Below are positions 26,430-35,095 of a stretch of 64,000 nucleotides of DNA, in pieces. This stretch comes from Exiguobacterium algae. Lineage in GTDB: Bacteria > Bacillota > Bacilli > Exiguobacteriales > Exiguobacteriaceae. The stretch covers positions 62,001 to 126,000 of the forward strand of contig NZ_JACSKZ010000001.1 of the NCBI RefSeq assembly GCF_018617875.1, in the 5' to 3' direction. A model generated the notes under the pieces. The model made no database searches, was not told the DNA's origin, and saw only the letters and a program-made list of their open reading frames with translations. A program made the position numbers and the translations under genes. Numbering within the stretch: position 1 is the first letter of the stretch; every line of letters starts with the position of its first letter.

Positions 26430-26438
26430 TGGTATAAT
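26430..26438 (+). promoter_or_regulatory. Extended -10 promoter of the alarmone synthetase
   Basis: TGGTATAAT is a perfect -10 with an upstream TGn, 27 bases before the start codon. No good -35 is present. Confidence 0.5.
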
Positions 26439-26465
26439 GAGAGCATCGAAGAGGAGGGATGACCC

Positions 26466-27524
26466 GTGCCGAAACAGGATATGAACGCCATCATGCTCGA
26501 GTATCTGAATGAAAAAGAGGACTATGAAGCATTTGCCGCAAAACTTAAATCATTGTTGAGTGAGTTACTCACCGAGGCCGGAATCCAGTTCCATTCCATC
26601 GTCGCACGAGCGAAAGAGGCGGAGAGTCTCTACGCGAAGCTTTCTCGAAAACCATACCAGTACCGATCGCTCCGGGATGTCCAGGATTTGGCCGGAATCC
26701 GGATCGTTACCTACTTTCACGATGACGTCCGGGCGGTCGCTCAAATATTAGAAGACGAATTCTCAATCGACCGGGAGCAGTCGATCGACAAGTCGACGCT
26801 TCTCGATGCGAACGAGTTCGGCTATTTGTCTGTCCACTATGTCGTCGGGCTGAACGAACGACGCCTCGCCCTAGGCGAATATCGCCGATTCGAAGAAAAA
26901 GAGGCGGAGATCCAAGTCCGTTCGATCCTGCAGCACGCGTGGGCGGAAATCGAACACGACCTGGGGTACAAAAATCCGAACGCGGTCCCTCCCGAGATCA
27001 AACGAAGTTTCAGTCGGGTCGCCGGTCTCCTTGAAATCGCCGATTCTGAGTTCGTCAATATACGGAAACAGTTGCGGACGTTCGAGCAGGAGACGGTGGA
27101 ACAAATCGTCGACTCCCCTGAGACCGTCACCATCACCCGGGACAACCTGAACTATTATATTGCGAACGACCAGACCGTCGAGAAACTTGACCACGCCATC
27201 TTCCAGAGTGATTGGCTCCTCGAGACCGATTTGTCGACCATCGTCGAACTGACACGGATGTTCCATTATGCTGAGATCCGGACGTTCAAAGACTTGAACG
27301 ACACACTCACGCTTTATTTCGACCATGCAAAAAAATGCGCCTCTCTTCTTCCATCGTCACTTTTACCGCGACAAGGGATGGGCGTCGTCTATGCTGTATT
27401 GGCAAAACTTCTTATCGAAGGCGACGATCAACAGATCGAGTTCTTTTTCCGACGTTTCTATCCGGACCTGAAACACTATGACGAGGTCCTGCAAGAATTG
27501 CGTGTCCGCGAAGAACCAACATAA
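26466..27524 (+). CDS. RelA/SpoT-domain GTP pyrophosphokinase (small alarmone synthetase type)
   Basis: 352 residues. Residues about 40-180 form a RelA/SpoT nucleotidyltransferase domain making (p)ppGpp: YRSLRDVQDLAGIRIVTYF, the GYLSVHYVV segment and IQVRSILQHAWAEIEHDLGYK. There is no HD hydrolase domain, TGS or ACT domain. The C-terminal 170 residues are helical and acidic and I do not recognise them; they may regulate activity. It is longer than YjbM/YwaC (about 210 residues). It starts at GTG 26466 behind GAGGAGG. Being divergent from a sigma-B-type stress gene suits a stress role. Confidence 0.85.
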   Translation: MPKQDMNAIMLEYLNEKEDYEAFAAKLKSLLSELLTEAGIQFHSIVARAKEAESLYAKLSRKPYQYRSLRDVQDLAGIRIVTYFHDDVRAVAQILEDEFSIDREQSIDKSTLLDANEFGYLSVHYVVGLNERRLALGEYRRFEEKEAEIQVRSILQHAWAEIEHDLGYKNPNAVPPEIKRSFSRVAGLLEIADSEFVNIRKQLRTFEQETVEQIVDSPETVTITRDNLNYYIANDQTVEKLDHAIFQSDWLLETDLSTIVELTRMFHYAEIRTFKDLNDTLTLYFDHAKKCASLLPSSLLPRQGMGVVYAVLAKLLIEGDDQQIEFFFRRFYPDLKHYDEVLQELRVREEPT

Positions 27525-27611
27525 CTTTACAGACAACATGTTTTTAATGTAAAATGTTTTTATGTTCTGAAGTATATATGAATAATATTGATGTAGGAGG
27601 TAGCTTCGAGG

Positions 27612-28049
27612 ATGACAACACCAGTAGAAACCGCTTCACGCCGCCAGTTAGTCGCTGATGCCGAGCGTGGAATTCGCATGAACTATCGCGGAGTCAAAAA
27701 AAATCTCCGTTCGATGTTCTCCCAGTACTTGACGCGAAACGAATTCTTCATTCTTCGTTCGCTCTGTCAACAAAGTCCTCAAATCGCCTCTGCGCTATCG
27801 AATGAGTTTCAATTTTCCGCTTCGATGATCACAGCACTCGCTGATGAGTTGACGAAAAAAGGATTGATCTCGCGCGAACGGAGTGAACGTGACCGCCGTG
27901 TCGTGGAACTTCAAGCCACGGACGAAGGACGTGAACTGTTCGAAACGTTAGAAAGCATGAAGATCGAGTACTTGATGGATGTGTTCGAAGATTTTTCGGA
28001 TGACGAACTTATTTTACTTTCAAAATTACTAGATCGCATGGACGCTTAA
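27612..28049 (+). CDS. MarR-family transcriptional regulator
   Basis: 145 residues of a winged-helix MarR protein. The HTH covers about 45-100: FFILRSLCQQSPQIASALS, recognition helix SASMITALADELTKKGLI, wing SERDRRVVELQATDEG. Flanking helices would form the dimer. It has an unusual basic N-terminal extension (NYRGVKKNLRSMF). The start at ATG 27612 follows TAGGAGGTAG. It is monocistronic and its target is unclear, possibly the neighbouring sortase-substrate locus or itself. Confidence 0.85.
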   Translation: MTTPVETASRRQLVADAERGIRMNYRGVKKNLRSMFSQYLTRNEFFILRSLCQQSPQIASALSNEFQFSASMITALADELTKKGLISRERSERDRRVVELQATDEGRELFETLESMKIEYLMDVFEDFSDDELILLSKLLDRMDA

Positions 28050-28062
28050 TTGCGGATAGCTC

Positions 28063-28100
28063 TAAAAGGACCGGAACGGGATTCGTTCCGGTCCTTTTTT
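28063..28100 (+). terminator. Intrinsic terminator of the MarR gene
   Basis: AAGGACCGGAACG pairs with CGTTCCGGTCCTT, followed by a T run. Confidence 0.85.
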
Positions 28101-28105
28101 AGTAC

Positions 28106-28137
28106 AAAAAGCGCAGGCATCCTGAGATGCCTGCGCC
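28106..28137 (-). terminator. Intrinsic terminator of the sortase operon
   Basis: On the minus strand GCGCAGGCATC pairs with GATGCCTGCGC, followed by TTTTT. Confidence 0.85.
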
Positions 28138-28142
28138 TTAAA

Positions 28143-28784
28143 CTATTCAATAAGTTGCGCTGTGACAACGACACGGTCCCGATACCCTTCTTGCGGGTCG
28201 TATGGTCCGGCACATGTGATGAGTTGAAGACGCTTGGACTGGGTCGCCGCAAAGATTGAAGCAAGCGGCATGTCGTTCAGCCGGTACTGCTTGATTGAAA
28301 CCGTCTCATAGTTTGCGCTCTGTTCACCGTTACGGAGTGTCACCACGTCTCCGGGTCGGATACTTGCCAAGTCCGCAAAGATGGCGGGTCCATTCAAATC
28401 ATCAAGATGTCCTGACAAGACGACATTCCCAGTGGCTCCAGCCTTCGCCCCGAACTGATACCAACCGACCTGATCGATTCGGTCCGGTGTGCCCATTCGT
28501 CCTTGCTCGTCTATTCCGACGGCTTCAATCACGGTCTCGACTCCGATCGAGGGGATCGACAACTGAGCCGGGATGAAGCGTTCGGAGTAGAAGGATTGAC
28601 GGTCGACCGGTTTCGCGCTCAATACTTCGGGTTGCGCAAAATCGACCGTCGGAAGGACGAATGATTTGTCCGGTGCATCGACGACTGTACCGAATGCGAG
28701 GAACGTGAGTGTTCCGACAAAGATCAGCTTAAGCGTCTTGCTTTTGACGACGAAAGACGTAGAAGCCAGCCGCTGCCGCTCCAA
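28143..28784 (-). CDS. Sortase, class F-like
   Basis: 213 residues with an N-terminal membrane segment (LKLIFVGTLTFLAFG, about 20-34) and a sortase domain. The catalytic residues are visible: His in VVLSGHLDD, Cys in LQLITCAGPYD and Arg in YRDRVVV. Sortases attach proteins to peptidoglycan after cutting an LPxTG-like motif. The gene overlaps the end of the DUF4397 gene by 56 bases in another frame, and TTG 28784 is the only obvious start, without a good ribosome binding site, so translation is probably coupled. The neighbour carries an APETG motif and is the likely substrate. Confidence 0.85.
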   Translation of the reverse strand: MERQRLASTSFVVKSKTLKLIFVGTLTFLAFGTVVDAPDKSFVLPTVDFAQPEVLSAKPVDRQSFYSERFIPAQLSIPSIGVETVIEAVGIDEQGRMGTPDRIDQVGWYQFGAKAGATGNVVLSGHLDDLNGPAIFADLASIRPGDVVTLRNGEQSANYETVSIKQYRLNDMPLASIFAATQSKRLQLITCAGPYDPQEGYRDRVVVTAQLIE

Positions 28785-29526
28785 CTACCGCTGCAGCGAA
28801 CAACCAGTTCATTGAAGCCGTTTGAGCGAGTCCACCTTGACCTGTTTCAGGTGCCATTGCCATTTCCCCGCCGTCCGCGGCGAGAAGGACTTCAAACGCC
28901 GGCTCGCCTTCAAGCAATCCGATTGCGAATGCTGTATAGTTCATGCCACCTTCAAGTGCGACACCGTCGAGCGCTTTCACGACATCCATCGAACCGGCTG
29001 GGCGGATTTCGAGGTCATACGTGCCAGCGTCCAATGTTCCGTAGTCGCTCACCCCTTTGAACTCAAGGTTCGAGAAGAGTGCGTCCCCGCCTTTAGGCGC
29101 AACGTCTACGGCTGGTGCGTCAGGTGAGAAGTGTGCGACGCGGACTTTAGATTTTCCATCTTCAAAGTTCGCATCGTCTTCCATTGCCGCAATCTCGATA
29201 TTTTCGAGCTGCCCGATCGCGGCTGCTGTATAAAACTTGCCAGCCTCGATTGAGAGGTCTGCTGCGACAACGACTGTTTCAGCATCACCTGCTGGCTTGA
29301 TCTCAACGTTGTAATCTCCTGCAGGAAGCGTCAAGTAGTCGGTAAGGTCTTTAAACTCTGCCCCTTCGACCGCGACTTCCCCATCCACATACACGTCGAC
29401 CGCCGGTGCATCAGGTGAAGCATGTAGCACACGGACCATTGCGTTCTCATGACCATCGGCACTAACCGGTAAGATAAACGCGAAAGCCAGTGCAAGTGTA
29501 CCAAGTAAAGACATCAACTTCTTCAT
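28729..29526 (-). CDS. DUF4397 surface protein with APETG sorting signal
   Basis: 265 residues: a signal peptide (about 1-24, FILPVSADG), then two DUF4397 domains. Both start with the phrase SPDAPAVDV (HASPDAPAVDVYVDG and HFSPDAPAVDVAPKG) and have a YTA-AIG strand. A C-terminal cell-wall sorting region follows: APETG, an Ala-rich membrane helix, then FRRQKQDA. It should be exported and anchored by the adjacent sortase. ATG 29526 is chosen for its AGGAGG and signal peptide; the longer frame upstream is not supported. Confidence 0.88.
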   Translation of the reverse strand: MKKLMSLLGTLALAFAFILPVSADGHENAMVRVLHASPDAPAVDVYVDGEVAVEGAEFKDLTDYLTLPAGDYNVEIKPAGDAETVVVAADLSIEAGKFYTAAAIGQLENIEIAAMEDDANFEDGKSKVRVAHFSPDAPAVDVAPKGGDALFSNLEFKGVSDYGTLDAGTYDLEIRPAGSMDVVKALDGVALEGGMNYTAFAIGLLEGEPAFEVLLAADGGEMAMAPETGQGGLAQTASMNWLFAAAVVGAAAAGFYVFRRQKQDA

Positions 29527-29589
29527 GTGAAATTTCCTCCTTTTTGACCTTGGAAACCAAACGATTTGCATACGATAAGTGTGATGCAA

Positions 29590-29625
29590 TGCTACATGGT
29601 GTGCTACATCTGAGTGCTATGTAGC
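29590..29625. repeat. TGCTACAT repeats upstream of the DUF4397 gene
   Basis: TGCTACAT occurs at 29590 and 29602 as direct repeats 12 bases apart, followed by the related TGCTATGTAGC at 29615. The first GCTACAT and the final ATGTAGC are an inverted pair. This is a candidate operator for the sortase locus. Confidence 0.4.
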
Positions 29626-29750
29626 CTGGTGACATCTTAAACTTAAGACAACGGTTCGACGACGTAAAGGTGAGGGTGTGTCCGCAATGTGCTGTGACAT
29701 TGGAAACGCTTTCCTTCACACAATTGACACTTCCCTCTCGCCCCAAAATA

Positions 29751-29776
29751 AAAACCCCGTAATTTGTCTACGGGGT
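29751..29776 (-). terminator. Intrinsic terminator of the GDPD gene
   Basis: On the minus strand CCCCGTA pairs with TACGGGG, followed by TTTTTATTTT. The left arm overlaps the stop region of the gene. Confidence 0.8.
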
Positions 29777-30481
29777 CAAAACATGGGTTGCCCATTGCAC
29801 ATCGTTGACGAATACCGCGTCGACCCCGAGCCGCTCAAAACGTTGGAGCTGTCCGGATTGTTTCACAGTATACGGTCTGACACGAATGCCAATGGACTGT
29901 AAGTGCAGGATGTCTTCGTCGGTCAAGACATCGACATGGGGATGTACCGAGTCGGCCCCGACCATCTGCATATATCGTGGCAAATCAAACAGAGGTTGCG
30001 CTAACAGGAGGGCGCATTCGATCCTCGGTTCGAGTTGTTTCAGTCGGTGGATTGTGTTGTGGTTGAACGACGAGAAGATGACGCGGTCCAAATCGATTGA
30101 AAACATGCTGAGCCGTTCAATCACTTTTTCCTCGATCCCGGGGTAGCGGCACCGGTCGGTCTTGATCTCTAAGTTCAAGAGCGTTTGACCATCTTTGATG
30201 AGCTCGAGCAGTTCGTCTAATGTGGGGATTTGCTCGTCCAACCCGAAACGGACGCCCGCATTATATTGTCTCAGCTCCTGGAGGGTCTGGTGGTGAACCA
30301 TCCCCGTACCATCGGTCGTCCGCTCGAGGTGTTCATCATGGATCAAGACGAGTTCTCCGTCCCGGGTCATATGGACATCGGTTTCGATCCCGTCCGCCGA
30401 AGCATCAAGCGCGAGCCGGAAAGATGACATCGTATTTTCAGGCTTTTGCGCCATCACTCCACGATGTGCGAACAGTTTCAT
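29768..30481 (-). CDS. Glycerophosphodiester phosphodiesterase
   Basis: 237 residues of the GDPD TIM-barrel family, hydrolysing glycerophosphodiesters to glycerol-3-phosphate and an alcohol. Active-site residues are in FAHRGV (His, Arg), PENT and GIETDVHMTRDGELVLIHD (Glu, Asp, His), and LEIKTD (Glu, Lys). It lacks a signal peptide, so it acts in the cytoplasm (UgpQ/YqiK type). It overlaps the M32 peptidase gene by four bases (ATGA), indicating translational coupling. Confidence 0.9.
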   Translation of the reverse strand: MKLFAHRGVMAQKPENTMSSFRLALDASADGIETDVHMTRDGELVLIHDEHLERTTDGTGMVHHQTLQELRQYNAGVRFGLDEQIPTLDELLELIKDGQTLLNLEIKTDRCRYPGIEEKVIERLSMFSIDLDRVIFSSFNHNTIHRLKQLEPRIECALLLAQPLFDLPRYMQMVGADSVHPHVDVLTDEDILHLQSIGIRVRPYTVKQSGQLQRFERLGVDAVFVNDVQWATHVLTP

Positions 30482-31950
30482 GCCCGAGCTCCGGTGTATT
30501 TTTCACTCAAGTAACGGATCAACGGTTTGACCGAGATGGCTTCCCCTGTCACTTGTTCAATCAATTCATTCGGCGTCAATCGCTTGCCGTGGCGGTGAAC
30601 CTGCTGCTCCAGCCATTGTTTGATTGGGGCGAAGTCACCCTTAGAGACGAGTTCCTCAAAATTCGGGAGGTCGGCCCGCATTTTTTCCGTGAGCTGCGCC
30701 GCATAGATCAAACCGAGCGCATAACTCGGGAAGTACCCGAACGAACCGCCTGCCCAATGGACGTCCTGAAGAACACCTTTCGCATTACTCGGCACATCGA
30801 GTCCTAAATACTCTTTATATTTTTCATTCCACGCTTCCGGCAGGTCATCGACTGAAAGATTTCCTTGAATCAATGCCTTTTCGAGTTCATAGCGGATGAT
30901 GATGTGTAAACTGTAGGTCAATTCGTCCGCCTCGATTCGAATCAAGGATGGCTTCGCCTCGTTGACACCGGCATAGAACGTGTCAAAGTCGATTGATGTG
31001 TATGGTGGATGGACTTCCTGTAGTTTCGGGTAGACACGCTCGAGGAACGCGACACTTCTACCGATAAAGTTCTCAAAGAAAAGGGACTGGGACTCATGGA
31101 TGCCCATTGATGCCCCGCCACCGAGACCGAGTTCATCCAACTCCGGGGCAATCTGCTGTTCATATGTGGCGTGTCCCGCTTCATGCATCGTGCCGAACAG
31201 GGCGTTGCGGCAATCCTGTTCGTCGTACTTTGTCGTGATGCGCACGTCACGACGGTTGATCGTGATCTCGAACGGGTGCACGGTCGCGTCGAGACGGCCA
31301 CGTGTCAAATCATAGTCGACGACGTTCATCCAGTCATGGCAAATTTGTTTTTGAACCTCGGCCGGCATCGACCAATCGATCGAATGGGTCTCTTTCGGCA
31401 GCTGTTGGATGAGAGGAACCAGCTCCTCCCGTAAAGCGAGGAACAGCTCATCCAATTGCTCGACGGTCATCCCTGGCTCGTAATCATAGAGCAAGGCGTC
31501 ATAAGGGTGTTTCTCGTATCCGAAGTAATCTGCAAATTTTTGCTGGAAGCTGACGATCTTCTTCAAATACGGCGCGAACATGTCCCAGTCGTCCTGCTCT
31601 TTCGCTTTTTCCCACGCCGTTTCCGATTCGGAGACGAGGGTCACATACGCCTGATACTCGTCATGAGGAATTTTGGCATTCCGCTCGAACTGCGTTTTCG
31701 CCACCTCGACTGATCGCCGCTCAGCAGAAGACAAGCCCTCAGCACTCCCCGCATCGTTCAAAAGCGACTTAAACGATTCGCTCGTCTGACGTTTGAACGC
31801 CTCCGTCGATAAGTATCCGATTGTTTCTGCACGAAGCGGTGCCGACTGTTCCGGCATTTGAGTCCGCATGTCCCAGTAAAGAAGCGAGATTGCCTCATCA
31901 AAAGCCCGTAACTGTTTAAAGTGCTCCCGCCATTGTTTCATTAGTTCCAT
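30478..31950 (-). CDS. M32-family carboxypeptidase (Taq type)
   Basis: 490 residues, the usual length for thermostable zinc carboxypeptidase 1 relatives. The zinc site is HEAGHATYEQ with downstream Glu in GIHESQSLFFENFIG. Further family blocks are ISLLYWDMRTQMP near the N-terminus and RIEADELTYSLHIIIRYE. It removes C-terminal residues from peptides in the cytoplasm. ATG 31950 is chosen over GTG 31962 because the latter abuts the AGGAG. It is first in a two-gene unit with the GDPD. Confidence 0.9.
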   Translation of the reverse strand: MELMKQWREHFKQLRAFDEAISLLYWDMRTQMPEQSAPLRAETIGYLSTEAFKRQTSESFKSLLNDAGSAEGLSSAERRSVEVAKTQFERNAKIPHDEYQAYVTLVSESETAWEKAKEQDDWDMFAPYLKKIVSFQQKFADYFGYEKHPYDALLYDYEPGMTVEQLDELFLALREELVPLIQQLPKETHSIDWSMPAEVQKQICHDWMNVVDYDLTRGRLDATVHPFEITINRRDVRITTKYDEQDCRNALFGTMHEAGHATYEQQIAPELDELGLGGGASMGIHESQSLFFENFIGRSVAFLERVYPKLQEVHPPYTSIDFDTFYAGVNEAKPSLIRIEADELTYSLHIIIRYELEKALIQGNLSVDDLPEAWNEKYKEYLGLDVPSNAKGVLQDVHWAGGSFGYFPSYALGLIYAAQLTEKMRADLPNFEELVSKGDFAPIKQWLEQQVHRHGKRLTPNELIEQVTGEAISVKPLIRYLSEKYTGARA

Positions 31951-32036
31951 CTGATCAACCACTCCTATACGATGATGTCATTACTCTTTAACTCTATTAT
32001 AGCTGACAACGTTTGCCTACCATTCTCTGCCCGTTT

Positions 32037-33560
32037 TCATAAATCATCTCGTGCTTCATAAGAGAGAGGCTTTGTTGCCGGACCCTCGAGGACGTTTCCT
32101 AATGAATCGAAGCGGGACCCGTGACACGGACAGTCCCATGTCCGCTCGGCATTGTTCCATTTGACCGTACAGCCGAGATGGGTGCATGTCGGGGATACGA
32201 TATGGCATTGATTCTCCAAGTCACGGTAGACGCCGACCTTCTTCCCTTCGAGTTGGACGAGCCCGCCTTCATCCAACTGCAACGCATCGACCGTACCCGT
32301 CTCTTCTGTCTTCCCTTTGACGAATTGCGTGACGGTATCGACGTTCGTTTTCACAAACGATCTCACATCATGCGGTTTGACAGCAGAGCGGAGCGGTGAG
32401 ATGAACCGGGCGTAACGGTTCTCTGTTCCGGTCAACAGGTCCGCGAGTAGCCGCCCCGCCGCAATCCCGTTCGTCATGCCCCATTTAAGAAACCCGGTCG
32501 CGACCCAGATGTCCGGTTCACGCTGGAACATCTGTCCGACATACGGTAAACGGTCCAACGTAATCAAATCTTGGGAAGACCATCTGAAGGACGCACGAGA
32601 AGCATGGAATGTTTGCTGGGCGAATGCTTCAAGTACATCATAACGGCTTCTCGTATCGGTCACCTGTCCACTCAAATGTCCCTCCCCGCCGACTAGGAGA
32701 TAGGTTTTCCCGTCTTCGTGGTAATCTCTGAACGACCGGCTCGGTTCATCGACACTTAAGAACATTCCTTCCGGTGGCGCCTCTTCCATCTCACAGGCCA
32801 CGATATACGACCGTTCGACGGTGAATTTTGAAACGTAGAGTCCTTTCAGGTCATTGAACGGATAATGGCTCGCCACGACGACCTGATTCGCTTGGACCCT
32901 ACGTCCGGTCGAGGTCGTGATGATTGGTCGGGGACCTTTGCTGATTTCAAGTGCTCTCGTCTGTTCATAGATGACACCGCCTGATTGGACGAAGCGGTCG
33001 GCCAATTCGTGTAAATAGTTGACGGGATGAAATTGAGCCTGGTTCCGTATGACCAACCCCTGTTTGACAGGGAACGGAAGGAGCGTGTTCAGTTCGGTCG
33101 TGGCATCTCCCCCGTCTACCCCGATTCTTCGGTAAGCGTCCAACTCGTCCTCCAATTCAGTCGACTTTTGCGTGCTGTAAAGGTACGAATCTTTGATCTC
33201 AAAATCCATGTCAAACCCGGCATCGTGCTGATCTTGTAAGTAAGTCAGGGATTCCTGATTGAACGTGTAATACAGTTTGGCCACCTCTTCGCCGAACGTC
33301 CGAATCAAGTGTGAGTAAATGGTCCCGTGCTGCACGGAACATTTTGCCGTCGTATGTCCGGTCGTTCCGTGTCCGATTTCAAGCGCCTCAAGCAAGACGA
33401 CCTGTTTTCCGCGACGCTGCAGTTCAAATGCACAGACGAGACCGGCGATTCCAGCCCCAATCACGGCAATCTCGGTGGATACGGATTGCTTGAGCTGCTC
33501 ATATGGCTTCGTTCGGTCATGCTGACGCCATAGCGAATTCGTGAACGGATAGCGATGCAT
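32037..33560 (-). CDS. FAD-dependent oxidoreductase with C-terminal Rieske domain
   Basis: 507 residues. The N-terminal DAO-type FAD domain has the dinucleotide motif VIGAGIAGLVCAFEL and a GHTTAKCSVQHG segment. The final 90 residues form a Rieske [2Fe-2S] domain with CTHLGC (Cys459, His461) and CPCHGS (Cys477, His480). Such fusions (YhfW-like) are found in Bacillales; the natural substrate is not known. ATG 33560 follows GGGAGGACATGAC, and the longer frame adds only a non-conserved extension. No partner gene is evident. Confidence 0.88.
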   Translation of the reverse strand: MHRYPFTNSLWRQHDRTKPYEQLKQSVSTEIAVIGAGIAGLVCAFELQRRGKQVVLLEALEIGHGTTGHTTAKCSVQHGTIYSHLIRTFGEEVAKLYYTFNQESLTYLQDQHDAGFDMDFEIKDSYLYSTQKSTELEDELDAYRRIGVDGGDATTELNTLLPFPVKQGLVIRNQAQFHPVNYLHELADRFVQSGGVIYEQTRALEISKGPRPIITTSTGRRVQANQVVVASHYPFNDLKGLYVSKFTVERSYIVACEMEEAPPEGMFLSVDEPSRSFRDYHEDGKTYLLVGGEGHLSGQVTDTRSRYDVLEAFAQQTFHASRASFRWSSQDLITLDRLPYVGQMFQREPDIWVATGFLKWGMTNGIAAGRLLADLLTGTENRYARFISPLRSAVKPHDVRSFVKTNVDTVTQFVKGKTEETGTVDALQLDEGGLVQLEGKKVGVYRDLENQCHIVSPTCTHLGCTVKWNNAERTWDCPCHGSRFDSLGNVLEGPATKPLSYEARDDL

Positions 33561-33721
33561 GTCATGTCCTCCCTTCGGATAAATCAGTCTGTACATCTAT
33601 ACCCGTAAACCCATTCGGTTCAGCATGCACCAATCATTGACCTACTTCTTTATTTTCATGACGATTTGGAGCGTCGTTTTCTATTATGTTAGTAAAGTAA
33701 GAATAGAAGGAGGGACTTAGT

Positions 33722-34732
33722 TTGATCCGTAAACGGAGACACCGAAGAAGCACGTACATAATGAGACGAATCGCGGCCGGTTTGTTGCTGTTAGGGATAG
33801 TGGCCCTAATCCCGGCACTGCTCGGATTCAACAAAGAAGAGGACAAGACGCCAACCGTTGCCAAAGAATCGGTACCGGTCGCCGAACCGATGAAGCAAGG
33901 CCCTACATTTCCCGATATCCCGATGAAGGATTGGACGATTTCATCGACCCCGCTCGTGAATACAGACGAAGTAATGGTCGGTGCCATGACATTCGTCGAC
34001 GTCACGGAAGGTACGATTCTGATTGATAAAAATGCCGACGAGCGTGTCTACCCGGCGAGCACGACAAAACTCATGACGGCCCTGCTCGCTTATGAGAAAG
34101 CGGCGGAAGCCGGTGAGCTCGATCAGCCTGTCATCACGATCAAAAAGTCGACACTCGACATTCCATGGGACAGTCACATCGCCCACCTTTCTGTCGGGGA
34201 CCAATTGACCGTCAGACAGGCATTATATGCGACTTTGCTCGAATCCGGGAATGACGCTGCGAACAGCTTGGCCGAATATACGAGTGAGACGACGAGTGCG
34301 TTCGTAGAATTGATGAATGAACGGTCGAAAGTACTCGGTCTGACGGGGACACATTTCATGAACGCCCACGGCTATTCTGACCCGAACCATTATACGACCG
34401 CCAACGACATGGCGAAGATCGCCTACGCGTTCAGTACCTATCCGGAGTTGATCGAGATTGCCGGGACGTATGAGTATAAGGCCGAGTTCAATGACCAGGA
34501 CGGGAACGGAAGACGCAGATGGTGGTATCATCTCGGTTCGGCGGTCAATGAGCGCAGCATTCATTATTCTAAACATGTCACAGCGACGAAGACCGGCTAT
34601 ACTGATGAATCCGGTTATACGATGGTCTTCATCATGGAACATGAGGGCAAATCCTACATCCTCGTCACGATGCAGGCGAAGTCCGGTCAAACGTTCCCGA
34701 CCATGCGACTTGTAGAAGATTTAGCCTTCTAA
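33722..34732 (+). CDS. Serine-type D-alanyl-D-alanine carboxypeptidase
   Basis: 336 residues of the S11 (PBP5/DacF-like) family, trimming the terminal D-Ala of peptidoglycan stem peptides. An N-terminal signal anchor (about 15-36) follows a basic stretch. The three active-site motifs are present: STTK (SxxK, in YPASTTKLMTA), SGN (ESGNDAAN) and KTG (TATKTGYT). It lacks the C-terminal beta-rich domain and amphipathic anchor of classical PBP5, so membrane attachment is by the N-terminus. It starts at TTG 33722 behind GGAGGGAC. Confidence 0.88.
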   Translation: MIRKRRHRRSTYIMRRIAAGLLLLGIVALIPALLGFNKEEDKTPTVAKESVPVAEPMKQGPTFPDIPMKDWTISSTPLVNTDEVMVGAMTFVDVTEGTILIDKNADERVYPASTTKLMTALLAYEKAAEAGELDQPVITIKKSTLDIPWDSHIAHLSVGDQLTVRQALYATLLESGNDAANSLAEYTSETTSAFVELMNERSKVLGLTGTHFMNAHGYSDPNHYTTANDMAKIAYAFSTYPELIEIAGTYEYKAEFNDQDGNGRRRWWYHLGSAVNERSIHYSKHVTATKTGYTDESGYTMVFIMEHEGKSYILVTMQAKSGQTFPTMRLVEDLAF

Positions 34733-34765
34733 TTCTTATCTCAATAGGATGTTGATGACTTCAGT

Positions 34766-34793
34766 GAGCTCCCCCCACGGGAGCTCTTTTTCT
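34766..34793 (+). terminator. Intrinsic terminator of the carboxypeptidase gene
   Basis: GAGCTCCC pairs with GGGAGCTC, followed by five T. Confidence 0.85.
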
Positions 34794-35095
34794 ATTCAAA
34801 CGGTCGAAAATCGCAGTTTATGTTACAGGAATGTTACATCAGGAAGTCCTCAGGATGACAAATTGTCAGAATATTTAAACTTTTTATTTGTTTAAATCCG
34901 ACCTCATCCCCTGATATGATAGGCTTTAGAGCGGTTTTTGGGGAAAAGTGTCAGTTTGCAATCATTTCTGAGGTTCTGTAAGGTTAACCACAAGTTCGCC
35001 TTTTCAATTGGCGACTCGATCTGTGTGAAGCTTTCACACGATTTAAGTTTATGGTTGTTAAGATCAAATTTGATTTATCTATAGGAGGTTATTTG
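34794..35095 (+). other. Leader/regulatory region of putP
   Basis: About 300 bases. It holds two TGTTACA direct repeats 11 bases apart (34821, 34832), a TATGAT -10 at 34915-34920 with a weak -35, and two small hairpins in the probable leader: TCGCC/GGCGA near 34995-35014 and GTGTGAA/TTCACAC at 35023-35039. No T run follows either hairpin. No known riboswitch was recognised. Confidence 0.5.

Noticed and set aside
25955-28137. relA/spoT bifunctional enzyme at 26466
   Set aside because: Only the synthetase domain is visible; no HD hydrolase or TGS/ACT regulatory domain, and the length is half that of Rel.
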